Shown in pieces: positions 1 through 9,203 of a DNA stretch of 64,000 nt. The DNA lies in contig JAHDFD010000009.1 in NCBI GenBank assembly GCA_020628375.1, forward strand, positions 38,263 through 102,262, in the 5' to 3' direction. Each line of letters opens with the position of its first letter. Position 1 is the stretch's first letter. A program made the position numbers and the translations under genes. The stretch comes from Chitinophagales bacterium (GTDB taxonomy: Bacteria; Bacteroidota; Bacteroidia; Chitinophagales; UBA2359). The notes under the pieces were generated by a model. The model was not told the DNA's origin. It ran no database searches and saw nothing but the letters and a program-made list of their open reading frames with translations.

Positions 1-54
1 TTCTTAGTTTCTACACAAAACTTTTAATTCAGAAAAAATTTAATAATATAGAAT

Positions 55-615
55 ATGGAAACAGTAGATGAAGTATTAGAATTAGCGCAAATGGGCATGG
101 ACGAAACCATAGAACGCTTATCTAAGAATCTGGAAAAGATCCAGGCAGGGAAAGCCAACCCTTCTATGGTAAAAAGTGTTATGGTTGAATATTATGGCGC
201 CCCTACCCCTTTAACACAGGTTGCAAGTGTTACCGCAGCCGATGCACGCCAATTGGTTATTAAGCCCTGGGAACAAAATATTTTACCAGATATTGAAAAA
301 GCAATATTTGCAGCGAACTTAGGATACACTCCACAAAGCGATGGCGAGGTAATTCGTTTAAATATTCCACCATTGACAGAAGAACGTCGTAGAGATTTGG
401 CAAAACAGATCAAAGCAGAAGGTGAAAATGCTAAAATCGGTTTACGTACTGCCCGTAAAAGTGCCAACGACGGTATCAAAAAATTGAATAAAGATGGTTT
501 ATCTGACGATTTGGCCAAAGATGCTGAAGAAAGTATTCAGAAACTAACCAATAGCTACGGCGACAAGGTAGATAAATACATCACAGCAAAAGAAGAACAA
601 GTACTTAGTTTATAA
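55..615 (+). CDS. frr: Ribosome recycling factor
   Basis: This gene encodes ribosome recycling factor, which with EF-G splits the post-termination ribosome in the cytoplasm. The product is 186 residues, the family's normal length. The conserved N-terminal segment (GKANPSMV, near residues 33-40) and the LTEERRRDLAKQIK helix (near 108-121) are typical of the three-helix bundle domain. The ATG at 55 is the only sensible start. It follows an A/T-rich leader without a strong Shine-Dalgarno sequence, as usual in Bacteroidota. In many bacteria frr follows pyrH, which would lie just outside the window. A long shadow frame on the other strand is not a gene. Confidence 0.97.
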   Translation: METVDEVLELAQMGMDETIERLSKNLEKIQAGKANPSMVKSVMVEYYGAPTPLTQVASVTAADARQLVIKPWEQNILPDIEKAIFAANLGYTPQSDGEVIRLNIPPLTEERRRDLAKQIKAEGENAKIGLRTARKSANDGIKKLNKDGLSDDLAKDAEESIQKLTNSYGDKVDKYITAKEEQVLSL

Positions 616-682
616 TTCATAGTTGATGAATGATGATTGATAAAGGATCATTAATCATCATTCATCAATTATCACCTATCAA
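616..682. repeat. Low-complexity TGATGAATGAT hairpin repeat
   Basis: The frr-gatA spacer holds a degenerate inverted repeat made of TGATGAATGATGATTGAT-like sequence and its complement (ATTAATCATCATTCATCA), which can fold into a hairpin. The same vocabulary recurs upstream of the META lipoprotein (about 10286-10345) and the second LemA gene (about 11560-11632), and in the tandem tract near 15.3 kb. Confidence 0.6.
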
Positions 683-696
683 CAATATAATAAAAC

Positions 697-2136
697 GTGT
701 CCGTTAAATATCAGTCTTTAACACAAATTCAGCAATTAATTCAAAAGGGTGAATTGAGCTTTCATGATTTGCTGAGCCATTATTTAAAGCAAATTGAAAC
801 ACAGAACCAAAATCTGAATGCTTTTTTGGAAGTTTATACCGAAACTGCCCAGGCAAAAGCCAATGAGCTAGATGATAAATTAAAGTTAGGCGAGCCTTTA
901 GGTCGTTTGGCAGGAATGGTTGTTGGGGTTAAAGATGTTATTTGTCATAAAGGAAAAAAAATAAAGGCAGCCTCTAAAATTCTTGGGGATTTTGAATCAC
1001 TATTTACCGCTACAGCACTAGAACGAATAATTGCTGAAGATGCGATCATTATCGGCAGCTTGAATTGCGATGAATTTGCCATGGGGTCTTCTAGCGAAAA
1101 CTCAGCTTTTGGCATTGTCAAAAATGCTCAGGACACCGAACGAGTGCCCGGTGGTTCTTCTGGTGGGTCTGCTGTTGCTGTTCAGGCAGATATGTGTTTA
1201 GTAGCATTAGGTTCTGACACGGGTGGATCGGTACGACAGCCTGCTTCTTTTTGTGGTGTTTATGGTGTGAAGCCAAGTTATGGCAGAATTTCAAGACATG
1301 GATTGATCGCCTATGCCTCTTCTTTCGATCAAATCGGAACATTGAGCCACAACCTCGAAGATGCTGCTTTGGTTTTAGAGATCATGTCGGGAAAAGATAA
1401 TTTTGATTCTACTGTTTCACATCGTCCAGTACCAAAATTCTCTGAACTGATCACTAATCAAACAGATAGAAAATATAAAATAGCTTACTTTAAAGAAGCC
1501 TTGGATCATCCTTCTTTAGATGAAGAAATTCAGTCGGCAATACAACAACGTTTCGATGTTTTACGCGAACAGGGGCACATCATCGAAGCTGTTGATTTTC
1601 CACTGATAGAATATTTAGTACCGACTTATTATATTCTTACAGCTGCTGAAGCATCATCAAACCTTGGCAGATATGATGGTATTCACTTTGGTTGGCGTCA
1701 TCCCGATGCTAAATCACTCGATGAAGTATATGAATTGACCCGAACACATGGTTTCGGAGCAGAAGTAAAACGCAGAATCATGCTTGGAACATTCGTTTTA
1801 AGTTCCGGTTATTATGATGCCTACTATACCAAAGCTCAGAAAATCAGAAGAAAAGTACAAGAGGCAACATTACAGATCCTCAGTAAATACGATGCAATTG
1901 CAAGCCCAACAACCCCTTCTGTAGCTTTTAAAATCGGCGAAAAAAAATTACAAGACCCAACACAAATGTATCTGGCAGATATATTCACGGTTCAAGCTAA
2001 TCTGGCAGGCATCCCCGCTTTATCGTTGCCTTTGTTCCAGCACAGTGAAACACAAATGCCTTTCGGTCTGCAACTAATGGTCGATAAATTCGATGAAGCT
2101 ACAATGCTACAACTTGGGAAAGTTTTTGAGGAATAA
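697..2136 (+). CDS. gatA: Asp/Glu-tRNA amidotransferase subunit A (amidase)
   Basis: This is GatA, the glutaminase/amidase subunit of the GatCAB complex, which converts Glu-tRNA(Gln) and Asp-tRNA(Asn) to the amidated forms in the cytoplasm. The amidase-signature catalytic triad is fully present at family positions: Lys79 (in VGVKD), Ser154 (PGGSSGGSA) and Ser178 (DTGGSVRQPA). The length, 479 residues, is normal. The start is GTG at 697, the first start codon in frame after the hairpin-rich spacer. gatB and gatC are not adjacent; scattered gat genes are common in this phylum. A generic amidase is less likely given the close GatA match over the active-site region. Confidence 0.92.
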   Translation: MSVKYQSLTQIQQLIQKGELSFHDLLSHYLKQIETQNQNLNAFLEVYTETAQAKANELDDKLKLGEPLGRLAGMVVGVKDVICHKGKKIKAASKILGDFESLFTATALERIIAEDAIIIGSLNCDEFAMGSSSENSAFGIVKNAQDTERVPGGSSGGSAVAVQADMCLVALGSDTGGSVRQPASFCGVYGVKPSYGRISRHGLIAYASSFDQIGTLSHNLEDAALVLEIMSGKDNFDSTVSHRPVPKFSELITNQTDRKYKIAYFKEALDHPSLDEEIQSAIQQRFDVLREQGHIIEAVDFPLIEYLVPTYYILTAAEASSNLGRYDGIHFGWRHPDAKSLDEVYELTRTHGFGAEVKRRIMLGTFVLSSGYYDAYYTKAQKIRRKVQEATLQILSKYDAIASPTTPSVAFKIGEKKLQDPTQMYLADIFTVQANLAGIPALSLPLFQHSETQMPFGLQLMVDKFDEATMLQLGKVFEE

Positions 2137-2174
2137 CAGCAAAAGATTATCTTCATTTCTACTGTACTGTGGTG

Positions 2175-2304
2175 GTGTAAAATAAATGATTTTTAAAAAA
2201 GAGAATTGCTGGTCAGGCGACCAGCAATGGATTCCCAATTTGGTCTGGAATGCACCGTCTGGAGCGCACAATCGCCCGACCAAATCAACCATTTTAACCC
2301 ATCA
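2175..2304 (+). repeat. Double-hairpin dispersed element, copy 1
   Basis: About 130 bp with two hairpins in series. The first (2205-2228) has arms ATTGCTGGTC and GACCAGCAAT around AGGC; the second pairs a GATTTGGTC-type arm with its complement. A second, inverted copy lies at 33028-33141. The two match almost end to end, including the outer sequences (GTGTAAAAT at one end, AACCCATCA at the other). The element fills the gap between gatA and the convergent Cys-repeat gene, so it could also act as a terminator. A 61-residue frame across it is not a convincing gene. Confidence 0.75.
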
Positions 2305-2306
2305 CC

Positions 2307-3554
2307 CTAATGTACTATTACCTTTTCGGTAACAATAGCTCCTTGCTCATTTTTAAGTTGAAGAAAGTAAATACCAGATTCCCAATCCGAACAATCAATA
2401 TTAATTTCTTCTGCTAAGCTTATTGTCTTTAATAACTTCCCATTCAAATCAAATACATTCACATGTCCGAAAGCAATACCTTCAACGCGTATTACTTCGC
2501 TTGCAGGGTTAGGGAAAACCTTATAATCCAATATTATTGCTCCACTTGAACTGCTTATCAAATCTAAGCAAGCATTAAAATCTGGATTATCGGGTTCTAA
2601 ACAAATTCCACATGAATCAACAACTGCTGCTCCATCTGGTGTACCCAAGCAATCTAAGCAAGCATTGAATGCAGGATTATCGGATTCTAAACAATTTCCG
2701 CAAGAATCAACAACTGCTACTCCATCTGGTGTACCCATGCAATCTAAGCAAGCGTCGAATGCAGGATTATAAGGTTCTAAACAATTTCCACAAGCATCGA
2801 CAACTGCTGTCCCATCTATTGTACCCAAGCAATCTAAACAAGCATTGAATGCCGGACTTTCAGGTATTAAGCAATTCCCGCATAAGTCAATGACTGCTAT
2901 TCCATTTAGAGTTCCCTGACAATCCGTGCAACTTGAATTAAAATTTGGAGGAGAAGAGCAAACACCACAAGAATCTATTACACTTTCCCCATTGGGAACC
3001 CCTACACAATCAGCACATGATGTATTATATGCTTCATTCAAATAGGAGTCATAGCATAAACCACAGTCGTCTAAAACCATGGTTCCGCCTATATTTCCTT
3101 CACAATCAATACAATCATCAATTACCTCAAATATATTTATCCAACAATTTATCCAGCTTCCCGCCCCATCAAATGAATCACAAATAACCATAGTATCAGA
3201 TCCTACATATCCAGTATTGGGTTTATAATATGTATGTTTAAGTATTCCTTCGTCAATGTATTCATCCCCCTCTTCATAAAAGGGCTCGATTTCTATTATA
3301 AAATCCCCATGTTTCGGTTCACAAAACAGATTTTCGGCATATTGCCCTCCACATTCCATTCCGTCACAATAGTAAGTAGTGGTAATAGAATAAAAAGTAC
3401 CTATAAAAGTTTCATATTGACAAAATGGTTCTTCAATGTAAAGATGATTGACTTGTTCAGCAAAATCTAAATAAATACAATCGTATTGTCCAACTAAAAG
3501 TAATGAGTTACCAAAAAAAAGTATAATAGTTGTAAAATAGTAATGGTAAGACAT
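2307..3554 (-). CDS. Secreted Cys-repeat protein with T9SS type A sorting domain
   Basis: A 415-residue secreted protein of unknown function. It has an N-terminal hydrophobic signal segment (about 1-22), a unique region with several Cys (to about 145), and at least five tandem repeats of about 30 residues with the pattern CLDCxGTPDGxAVVDSCGNC (about 180-335). A C-terminal T9SS type A domain follows (about 345-415; it begins near VFPNPASEVIRVEG, then a DLNGKLL-type turn and a GIYFLQL strand). The repeats have paired Cys and Asp residues, suggesting disulphide-bonded or Ca2+-binding surface modules; this is inference. The central repeat units are near-identical at DNA level, indicating recent expansion. 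A related CxDCxG...DxCGVC unit occurs in the giant protein at 58735-62766. Confidence 0.85.
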   Translation of the reverse strand: MSYHYYFTTIILFFGNSLLLVGQYDCIYLDFAEQVNHLYIEEPFCQYETFIGTFYSITTTYYCDGMECGGQYAENLFCEPKHGDFIIEIEPFYEEGDEYIDEGILKHTYYKPNTGYVGSDTMVICDSFDGAGSWINCWINIFEVIDDCIDCEGNIGGTMVLDDCGLCYDSYLNEAYNTSCADCVGVPNGESVIDSCGVCSSPPNFNSSCTDCQGTLNGIAVIDLCGNCLIPESPAFNACLDCLGTIDGTAVVDACGNCLEPYNPAFDACLDCMGTPDGVAVVDSCGNCLESDNPAFNACLDCLGTPDGAAVVDSCGICLEPDNPDFNACLDLISSSSGAIILDYKVFPNPASEVIRVEGIAFGHVNVFDLNGKLLKTISLAEEINIDCSDWESGIYFLQLKNEQGAIVTEKVIVH

Positions 3555-3632
3555 AATGTAAATATTAAATGGTTACTATAAAGATAATCATTTTTATCAA
3601 AACAATTTCCCTCCTCCACTAAAAATCTGAAT

Positions 3633-3640
3633 TACCTTTG
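3633..3640 (+). promoter_or_regulatory. Promoter -7 box of lpdA
   Basis: TACCTTTG matches the Bacteroidota -7 consensus TAnnTTTG and lies about 75 bp upstream of the lpdA ATG. The identical octamer followed by CA precedes lysS. Confidence 0.6.
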
Positions 3641-3714
3641 CAGTCGCTTAGAAAATCCATATTAATAATTGGTGAAACAAGCAACAAACAGTCAAAGTAT
3701 CAAAAATCAAAACA

Positions 3715-5115
3715 ATGCAATACGATGTAACCGTTATTGGTTCTGGTCCGGGTGGATATGTAGCAGCAATTCGTTGTGCTCAGCTGGGCATGAAAACCGC
3801 TATTATTGAACGTTATCCGACTTTAGGCGGAACCTGTCTGAATGTTGGATGTATTCCTTCAAAAGCATTATTGGACTCAACAGAGCATTACCACAATGCA
3901 ACCCACACTTTTGCCGAACATGGTATTAAAGTTCCTAAAGTATCTGTCGATTTTACACAAATGATCAATCGTAAACGTCAGGTAGTAAATGATAATGTTT
4001 CGGGTATTGCTTTCTTAATGAAGAAAAACAAGATCGATGTTTTTCATGGTCATGGTTCTTTTGAGACTGCCAATAAAATTGCGATCAAGAAAGAAGATGG
4101 TACTACTGAAACAATAGAAACAGGAAAGGTAATCATTGCAACAGGTTCAAAACCTGCTTCGCTTCCTTTTATCAATATCGACAAAAAGCGCGTAATTACT
4201 TCAACTGAAGCATTGGAGCTAAAGAAAATACCTAAATCGATGATGGTGATCGGTGGTGGTGTGATCGGAATGGAAATGGGTTCGGTTTATGCACGTTTAG
4301 GAACTGAAGTTACTGTTATCGAATATGCCGATAATATTATTCCTTCTATGGATAAAGACCTAGGCAAAGAGTTAATGAAAACCATGAAGCGTTTGGGTGT
4401 TAAGTTCCATTTAAGCACTGGCGTAACAGAAGTAAAAGCCGGAAAAACGAATGTAACGGCTAAGGCAAAAGACAAAAAAGGCAATGAAGTTGAGTTTAAA
4501 GCTGAGTATTGTTTGGTTTCAGTTGGTAGAAAACCATACACCGAAGGTTTGGGCTTGGATAAAATAGGTTTACAAACAACCGACAGAGGTCAAATTCCGG
4601 TTAACGATCATTTACAAACGAATGTAAGCAATGTTTATGCTATTGGTGATGTAGTTCGTGGTGCAATGTTGGCACATAAAGCCGAAGAAGAAGGTGTTTT
4701 TGTTGCCGAAACCATTTCAGGGCAAAAACCACATATCAATTACCGCTTGATTCCGGGTGTTGTTTATACCTGGCCGGAAGTAGCAGCAGTAGGTTATACA
4801 GAAAACGAACTGAAAGAAGCTAAAATTCCATATAAAACAGGAAAATTCCCATTCAAGGCAAGTGGTCGTGCAAGAGCGAGCATGGATACAGATGGTTTTA
4901 TTAAGGTAATGGCACACGCCGAAACCGATGAAATTTTAGGTGTTGGTATGATCGGACCGCGTATTGCCGATTTAATCGCAGAAGCTGTGGTAGCTATGGA
5001 ATTCCGTGCTTCCGCAGAAGATATTTCACGTATGAGTCACGCCCACCCTACCTATACCGAAGCATTCAAAGAGGCTTGTTTGGCAGCTACTGAAAACAGA
5101 GCCTTACATATATAG
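3715..5115 (+). CDS. lpdA: Dihydrolipoyl dehydrogenase (E3)
   Basis: This is a flavoprotein disulphide reductase that reoxidises lipoamide in pyruvate, 2-oxoglutarate or branched-chain dehydrogenase complexes, reducing NAD+. In the 466 residues I see the FAD-binding GSGPGG (9-14), the redox disulphide Cys41/Cys46 in GGTCLNVGCIPSKALL, a second Rossmann GGGVIGMEMG for NAD, and the C-terminal dimerisation domain with the catalytic His444-Glu449 pair (HAHPTYTE). All active-site residues are intact and length is normal. It stands alone, with its own promoter and a strong terminator downstream. Which dehydrogenase complex it serves cannot be read here. Confidence 0.96.
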   Translation: MQYDVTVIGSGPGGYVAAIRCAQLGMKTAIIERYPTLGGTCLNVGCIPSKALLDSTEHYHNATHTFAEHGIKVPKVSVDFTQMINRKRQVVNDNVSGIAFLMKKNKIDVFHGHGSFETANKIAIKKEDGTTETIETGKVIIATGSKPASLPFINIDKKRVITSTEALELKKIPKSMMVIGGGVIGMEMGSVYARLGTEVTVIEYADNIIPSMDKDLGKELMKTMKRLGVKFHLSTGVTEVKAGKTNVTAKAKDKKGNEVEFKAEYCLVSVGRKPYTEGLGLDKIGLQTTDRGQIPVNDHLQTNVSNVYAIGDVVRGAMLAHKAEEEGVFVAETISGQKPHINYRLIPGVVYTWPEVAAVGYTENELKEAKIPYKTGKFPFKASGRARASMDTDGFIKVMAHAETDEILGVGMIGPRIADLIAEAVVAMEFRASAEDISRMSHAHPTYTEAFKEACLAATENRALHI

Positions 5116-5137
5116 TTTTCACATTAAGGCTAAAACT

Positions 5138-5178
5138 AAAAAAACGCCGTTAGTACATTTGTGCTAACGGCGTTTTTT
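5138..5178 (+). terminator. Rho-independent terminator of lpdA
   Basis: A stem with arms ACGCCGTTAG (5144-5153) and CTAACGGCGT (5164-5173) is preceded by A7 and followed by T6, so it can work on both strands. It sits directly after lpdA. Confidence 0.85.
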
Positions 5179-5205
5179 AATATACAGCGTTTCATTTCTT
5201 TTTGT

Positions 5206-5248
5206 CCTTTCCCCCTGTCAGGGCTTGAAGCCCTGACAGGGGGAAAGG
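5206..5248. repeat. 43-bp near-perfect palindrome with CCCTGTCAGGG core
   Basis: The arms CCTTTCCCCCTGTCAGGG and their reverse complement meet around CTTGAAG, giving an almost perfect 43-bp palindrome. The core CCCTGTCAGGG recurs as shorter palindromes at 10955-10969 and 41853-41865. It lies between the lpdA terminator and the convergent gene at 5285, so it may be a backup terminator, but it also looks like a dispersed element. Confidence 0.7.
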
Positions 5249-5284
5249 AAGCTATTTCAACAGAAAACTACCTTAACATTCCAA

Positions 5285-6109
5285 TTACTCAACGATCAAT
5301 CGATCAGTATAAATTTCACCATTATCTGCCTCAACAGCTAATAGATAAATACCCGTTTGAATATCCAGATTAAGTGTATTTTCTCCCTGACTTAAGTTCC
5401 ATGTTTGCATTAGTTTCCCACTAACAGCGTAAATACTTGCTGTTCCACTTGGCTCAGGCATTAGTACTGAAAGTACATCTTTCGCCGGATTCGGATAAAA
5501 ACCCCAGGTTTCTCCGTTTATAAAACCAATTGAAGAAGGCGTATCTGCAAAGCTTACTACGCTACTGCTATTATAAGCATTATCACCACCGGGACCATCG
5601 GCATTATTTGCTGCTAAACCTGTAGCGTAAAAGGTAATATCACCACTATCACCTGAAGGGGCTGTCCAGCTAAAAGAATAAGTTTGTGAATTACTAGCAA
5701 CAACTGCTCCATCATGGTTAATAAAATCTAAGCCACCTGCACTTTGAGTTGCTGTATTACTACCGCTAGCGGTCAAACTTCCTATGCTTTCTCCATTAGC
5801 ATCTAAAGCACACAACTGGAATCCAAAACGAGCTGCTCCATTTTCTTCTATGGTAACACTCATTTCATACGTTTCACCTGCTTCATATTCGGCGGTACCA
5901 TCGGCAAAACCAATACTTACGCTTCCCGGACCGTTATTAGGTGTATTGCTATCATGGCAATTTGCATTTGAGCAAGAACTTTGTCCGGGTGCTCCAGAAT
6001 TAAATCCGGGTGGATTTCCCGAAAAAGTATGAGCCGTTTCTTCGCCACTCATCAATACGAAAGCAATAATTCCTAATGAAACTATTGAAAGAAGTAAACT
6101 TTTCTTCAT
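5285..6109 (-). CDS. Secreted choice-of-anchor V-like protein with T9SS sorting domain
   Basis: A 274-residue secreted protein. A signal peptide (about 1-22) is followed by the sequence pattern SGNPPGFNSGAPGQSSC...CH, typical of the Bacteroidota anchor-V/Reeler-like family. Here it carries a CX4CH motif (Cys46, Cys51, His52) rather than canonical CXXCH, so haem attachment is uncertain. A beta-sandwich region (about 60-190) follows, then a type A sorting domain (about 200-274: WGFYPNPAKDVLSV..., TGIYLLAVE). Function is unknown; the family is usually an exported or surface beta-sandwich protein. It is monocistronic and convergent with lpdA. Confidence 0.75.
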   Translation of the reverse strand: MKKSLLLSIVSLGIIAFVLMSGEETAHTFSGNPPGFNSGAPGQSSCSNANCHDSNTPNNGPGSVSIGFADGTAEYEAGETYEMSVTIEENGAARFGFQLCALDANGESIGSLTASGSNTATQSAGGLDFINHDGAVVASNSQTYSFSWTAPSGDSGDITFYATGLAANNADGPGGDNAYNSSSVVSFADTPSSIGFINGETWGFYPNPAKDVLSVLMPEPSGTASIYAVSGKLMQTWNLSQGENTLNLDIQTGIYLLAVEADNGEIYTDRLIVE

Positions 6110-6262
6110 TTTATAAATTTTTATGATTTCCTAAAAATACATTTACGCTTAAAATCACCATTATGTTTATCTCCAGCTAAATTTATTCAAAATAAATGCT
6201 TTTCATCGTCCCTTGAATAACATTCGGTTACTGAATCCTTTAACTTTACAAATCTGTTCACT

Positions 6263-9193
6263 ATGAAGTACTTTTTATTTTTGCTTATGTTGAATCTTTT
6301 AGTAAATGCAGACGCTTCTGCAAATGAAAAAAACACTCCTGAAAACTCAAAAAAACATACCTATAAAGCCGTTGAAGGCGATCCTTTAAAAACCCGGATC
6401 TATACCCTCGACAATGGCTTGAAAGTTTATCTTTCAGTTAATAAAGACGAACCGCGTATTTACACACACATTGCTGTCAGAGCTGGTTCAAAGAACGATC
6501 CGGCAGAAACAACCGGACTGGCACATTACCTGGAACACATGATGTTTAAAGGTACACATAAAATCGGTACTAAAGACTGGGAAAAGGAAAAAGTATTGCT
6601 AGACAATATTTCGGACTTGTACGAAAAACACCGTAATACAAATGACGCTGATGAAAAGGCGCGTATTTATGAAATGATCGATAGTGTTTCGTACGAAGCA
6701 GCAAAACTAGCAATTCCAAATGAATATGATAAGATTATTTCTTCTTTAGGTGCTAAAGGAACCAATGCTTATACTTCTAACGAAAGAACCGTTTATATCA
6801 ATGATATTCCGGCTAATGAATTAGAGAAATGGCTTAAAATCGAATCGGAAAGATTTTCGACTTTAGTATTGCGTTTATTCCACACCGAATTGGAAACGGT
6901 TTACGAAGAGTTCAATAGAAGTGAAGACAACGATTACCGCAAGTCTTTTAAAAGTATGTATGAAGGATTATACCCTAACCATCCATTCGGGACACAAACA
7001 ACACTAGGCTTGGGCGAGCATCTCAAGAATCCTTCCATGGTGAATATTCATAACTATTTCAATACTTATTATCGCCCGAACAACTGTGCGGTAATTCTTA
7101 CAGGCGATCTGGATTATGATAAAACTATTGCCCTTGTAGATCAATATTTCGGTTCATGGGAAGCAGGAGAAATTCCTGAATTCAAATTTGAAAGCGAAGC
7201 AGCGATTAACGAACCCCGTGAATTCAATAACTACGGAAGTCAGGCAGCACACCTTTATATGGGATGGCGTTTTCCGGGAGCAGGAACATCTGAATCTATG
7301 AAAATGCAATTATGTGCCGGCCTTTTACAAAACGGTCAGGCAGGTTTGATCGATTTGAATTTGGTTAAAGAACAAAAGCTACTTCAGGCAAACCTTTTCA
7401 ATGTAAATAACCTTGATTATTCAGCATTAATGGTTTACGGACAACCACGCGAAGGACAAGCACTTACAGAAGTTAAAGACTTGTTATTGCAGGAAATTGA
7501 AAAACTAAGTAATGGAGACTTTGACGATTATCTGATAGAAGCGGTTATCAATGACTTCAAATATCAACGTATCAAACGCAACGAAAATAACCGTAGTCGT
7601 GGTAGTTTATTGGTCGATGCCTTTATCATGAATCTGGAGATGGAAGATATTGTGAGTTATTACGACGAAATGTCGAAGATCACAAAAGCTGATATTCAAA
7701 AATTTGCCAAGCAATTCCTAAACGAAAATAATTATGTAGTTGCCTATAAGCATACCGGCGAAGATCCGAATATTCACAAAGTGGACAAACCACAAATCAC
7801 GCCGGTTGAGATAAACAGGAATGAACAATCGGAATTCATGCAAATGGTAAACGCTATGGAATCGGGACGATTAGCACCTGCTTTCCTCAATTTTGATGAA
7901 GCGATTCAGCAATCAACGGTCAATAACAATATTCCTTTTTATTATATCGAAAATAAACTGAATCCTACTTTCGGCTTATTCTATATTTTCGATATGGGAA
8001 AAGCACATAACAAAAATTTACCTTTAGCCCTTAATTACTTACCTTATTTGGGAACTGATAAGTACAGTCCGGCAGAACTTAGTAAAGAGTTTTTCAAATT
8101 AGGCGTTGAATTCAAAGTTTCTACTTCAGAAGATAAATGCTACGTTTATTTAACAGGTTTGGAAAAATCGCTGGAAGAAGGTATAGCTTTATTTGAACAT
8201 ATTCTGGCGAATGTAAATCCTGACCAGCAAGCATACGATGATTATACAGACGGAATTTTAAAACGCAGAGAAGACAACAAACTGGATAAGCGCTTCATAT
8301 TGCGCAGAGGCATGTTCAGTTATGCAAAATATGGTGAGCATTCACCAACAACCGATCTTTTTTCTGCTGAAGAACTGAAGGCTAAGGATATTCAGGAATT
8401 AACCGATCTTATCAAAGATTTATCGAACTACGAACATAGAATATTTTATTACGGTCAGGCCGATGAAGGTCATGTTAAAAAAGCCTTGAAAAAATACCAT
8501 ATTACAAGTAAGGCATTCAAAGCTTATCCGAATAAAACCGAATATCAGGAATTAGAAACTTCGGAAAGTAAGGTTTATGTGGTTGATTATGACATGAAGC
8601 AGGTAGAAATGATGCTTTTATCGAAAGGTGAGCCTTTCAATAAAACATTACTACCTCAGGCGGGAATTTTCAATGAGTATTTTGGAGCAGGTTTATCGTC
8701 TATTGTTTTTCAGGAAATAAGAGAAGCGAAAGCATTGGCATATTCGGCGTATTCTTACTTTACGCTACCGCGCGACAAAAAAGATTCACATTATACCATT
8801 GCTTACATCGGAACACAAGCCGATAAATTGAATGATGCAACGAACTCTTTATTAGCTTTAATGAACGATATGCCCGAAGCTCAGGAACAATTTGAGTCGG
8901 CGCGTTTAGCTGCCTTAAAGAAGATCGAAAGTGAGCGTATTACTAAGTCTAATGTTTTTTGGACCTGGGAGAGCAACAAGCGACGTGGATATGAAAATGA
9001 TATTCGTGAGGATAATTATAAAGCGATCCAAGATTTAAAATTTGGGGACTTACAGACTTTCTTCGATCAGCATATTAAAGGCAAACAGTTTACCTATCTG
9101 GTAATTGGAAAACTGGAAGACCTGGATATGGAAGCCTTGGAGCAATTGGGTACGGTAGAGCAATTAAGTGTGGAACAAGTTTGTGGGTATTGA
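6263..9193 (+). CDS. M16-family zinc metallopeptidase, two-domain (pitrilysin type)
   Basis: A 976-residue exported peptidase. A signal peptide (about 1-20) is followed by a catalytic M16 domain with the inverted zinc motif HxxEH (His88, Glu91, His92) and the downstream ELETVYEE helix (Glu209/Glu216 spacing), where the third zinc ligand is expected at Glu216 by analogy with insulin-degrading enzyme. A second, inactive M16 half (about 540-960) contains the EAKALAYSAYSYF segment typical of the substrate-binding domain. The expected site is periplasmic or outer-membrane-associated peptide degradation. The protein is complete. The TRIC gene begins 11 bp downstream, suggesting co-transcription. 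Confidence 0.9.
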   Translation: MKYFLFLLMLNLLVNADASANEKNTPENSKKHTYKAVEGDPLKTRIYTLDNGLKVYLSVNKDEPRIYTHIAVRAGSKNDPAETTGLAHYLEHMMFKGTHKIGTKDWEKEKVLLDNISDLYEKHRNTNDADEKARIYEMIDSVSYEAAKLAIPNEYDKIISSLGAKGTNAYTSNERTVYINDIPANELEKWLKIESERFSTLVLRLFHTELETVYEEFNRSEDNDYRKSFKSMYEGLYPNHPFGTQTTLGLGEHLKNPSMVNIHNYFNTYYRPNNCAVILTGDLDYDKTIALVDQYFGSWEAGEIPEFKFESEAAINEPREFNNYGSQAAHLYMGWRFPGAGTSESMKMQLCAGLLQNGQAGLIDLNLVKEQKLLQANLFNVNNLDYSALMVYGQPREGQALTEVKDLLLQEIEKLSNGDFDDYLIEAVINDFKYQRIKRNENNRSRGSLLVDAFIMNLEMEDIVSYYDEMSKITKADIQKFAKQFLNENNYVVAYKHTGEDPNIHKVDKPQITPVEINRNEQSEFMQMVNAMESGRLAPAFLNFDEAIQQSTVNNNIPFYYIENKLNPTFGLFYIFDMGKAHNKNLPLALNYLPYLGTDKYSPAELSKEFFKLGVEFKVSTSEDKCYVYLTGLEKSLEEGIALFEHILANVNPDQQAYDDYTDGILKRREDNKLDKRFILRRGMFSYAKYGEHSPTTDLFSAEELKAKDIQELTDLIKDLSNYEHRIFYYGQADEGHVKKALKKYHITSKAFKAYPNKTEYQELETSESKVYVVDYDMKQVEMMLLSKGEPFNKTLLPQAGIFNEYFGAGLSSIVFQEIREAKALAYSAYSYFTLPRDKKDSHYTIAYIGTQADKLNDATNSLLALMNDMPEAQEQFESARLAALKKIESERITKSNVFWTWESNKRRGYENDIREDNYKAIQDLKFGDLQTFFDQHIKGKQFTYLVIGKLEDLDMEALEQLGTVEQLSVEQVCGY

Positions 9194-9203
9194 TGTTTGA
9201 AGG

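Noticed and set aside
192..518. 108-residue minus-strand frame inside frr
   Set aside because: It is entirely antisense to a well-conserved gene, has no start context, and its composition reflects complementary codons.
2107..2292. 61-residue minus-strand frame after gatA
   Set aside because: It lies inside the double-hairpin repeat element and has no family features.
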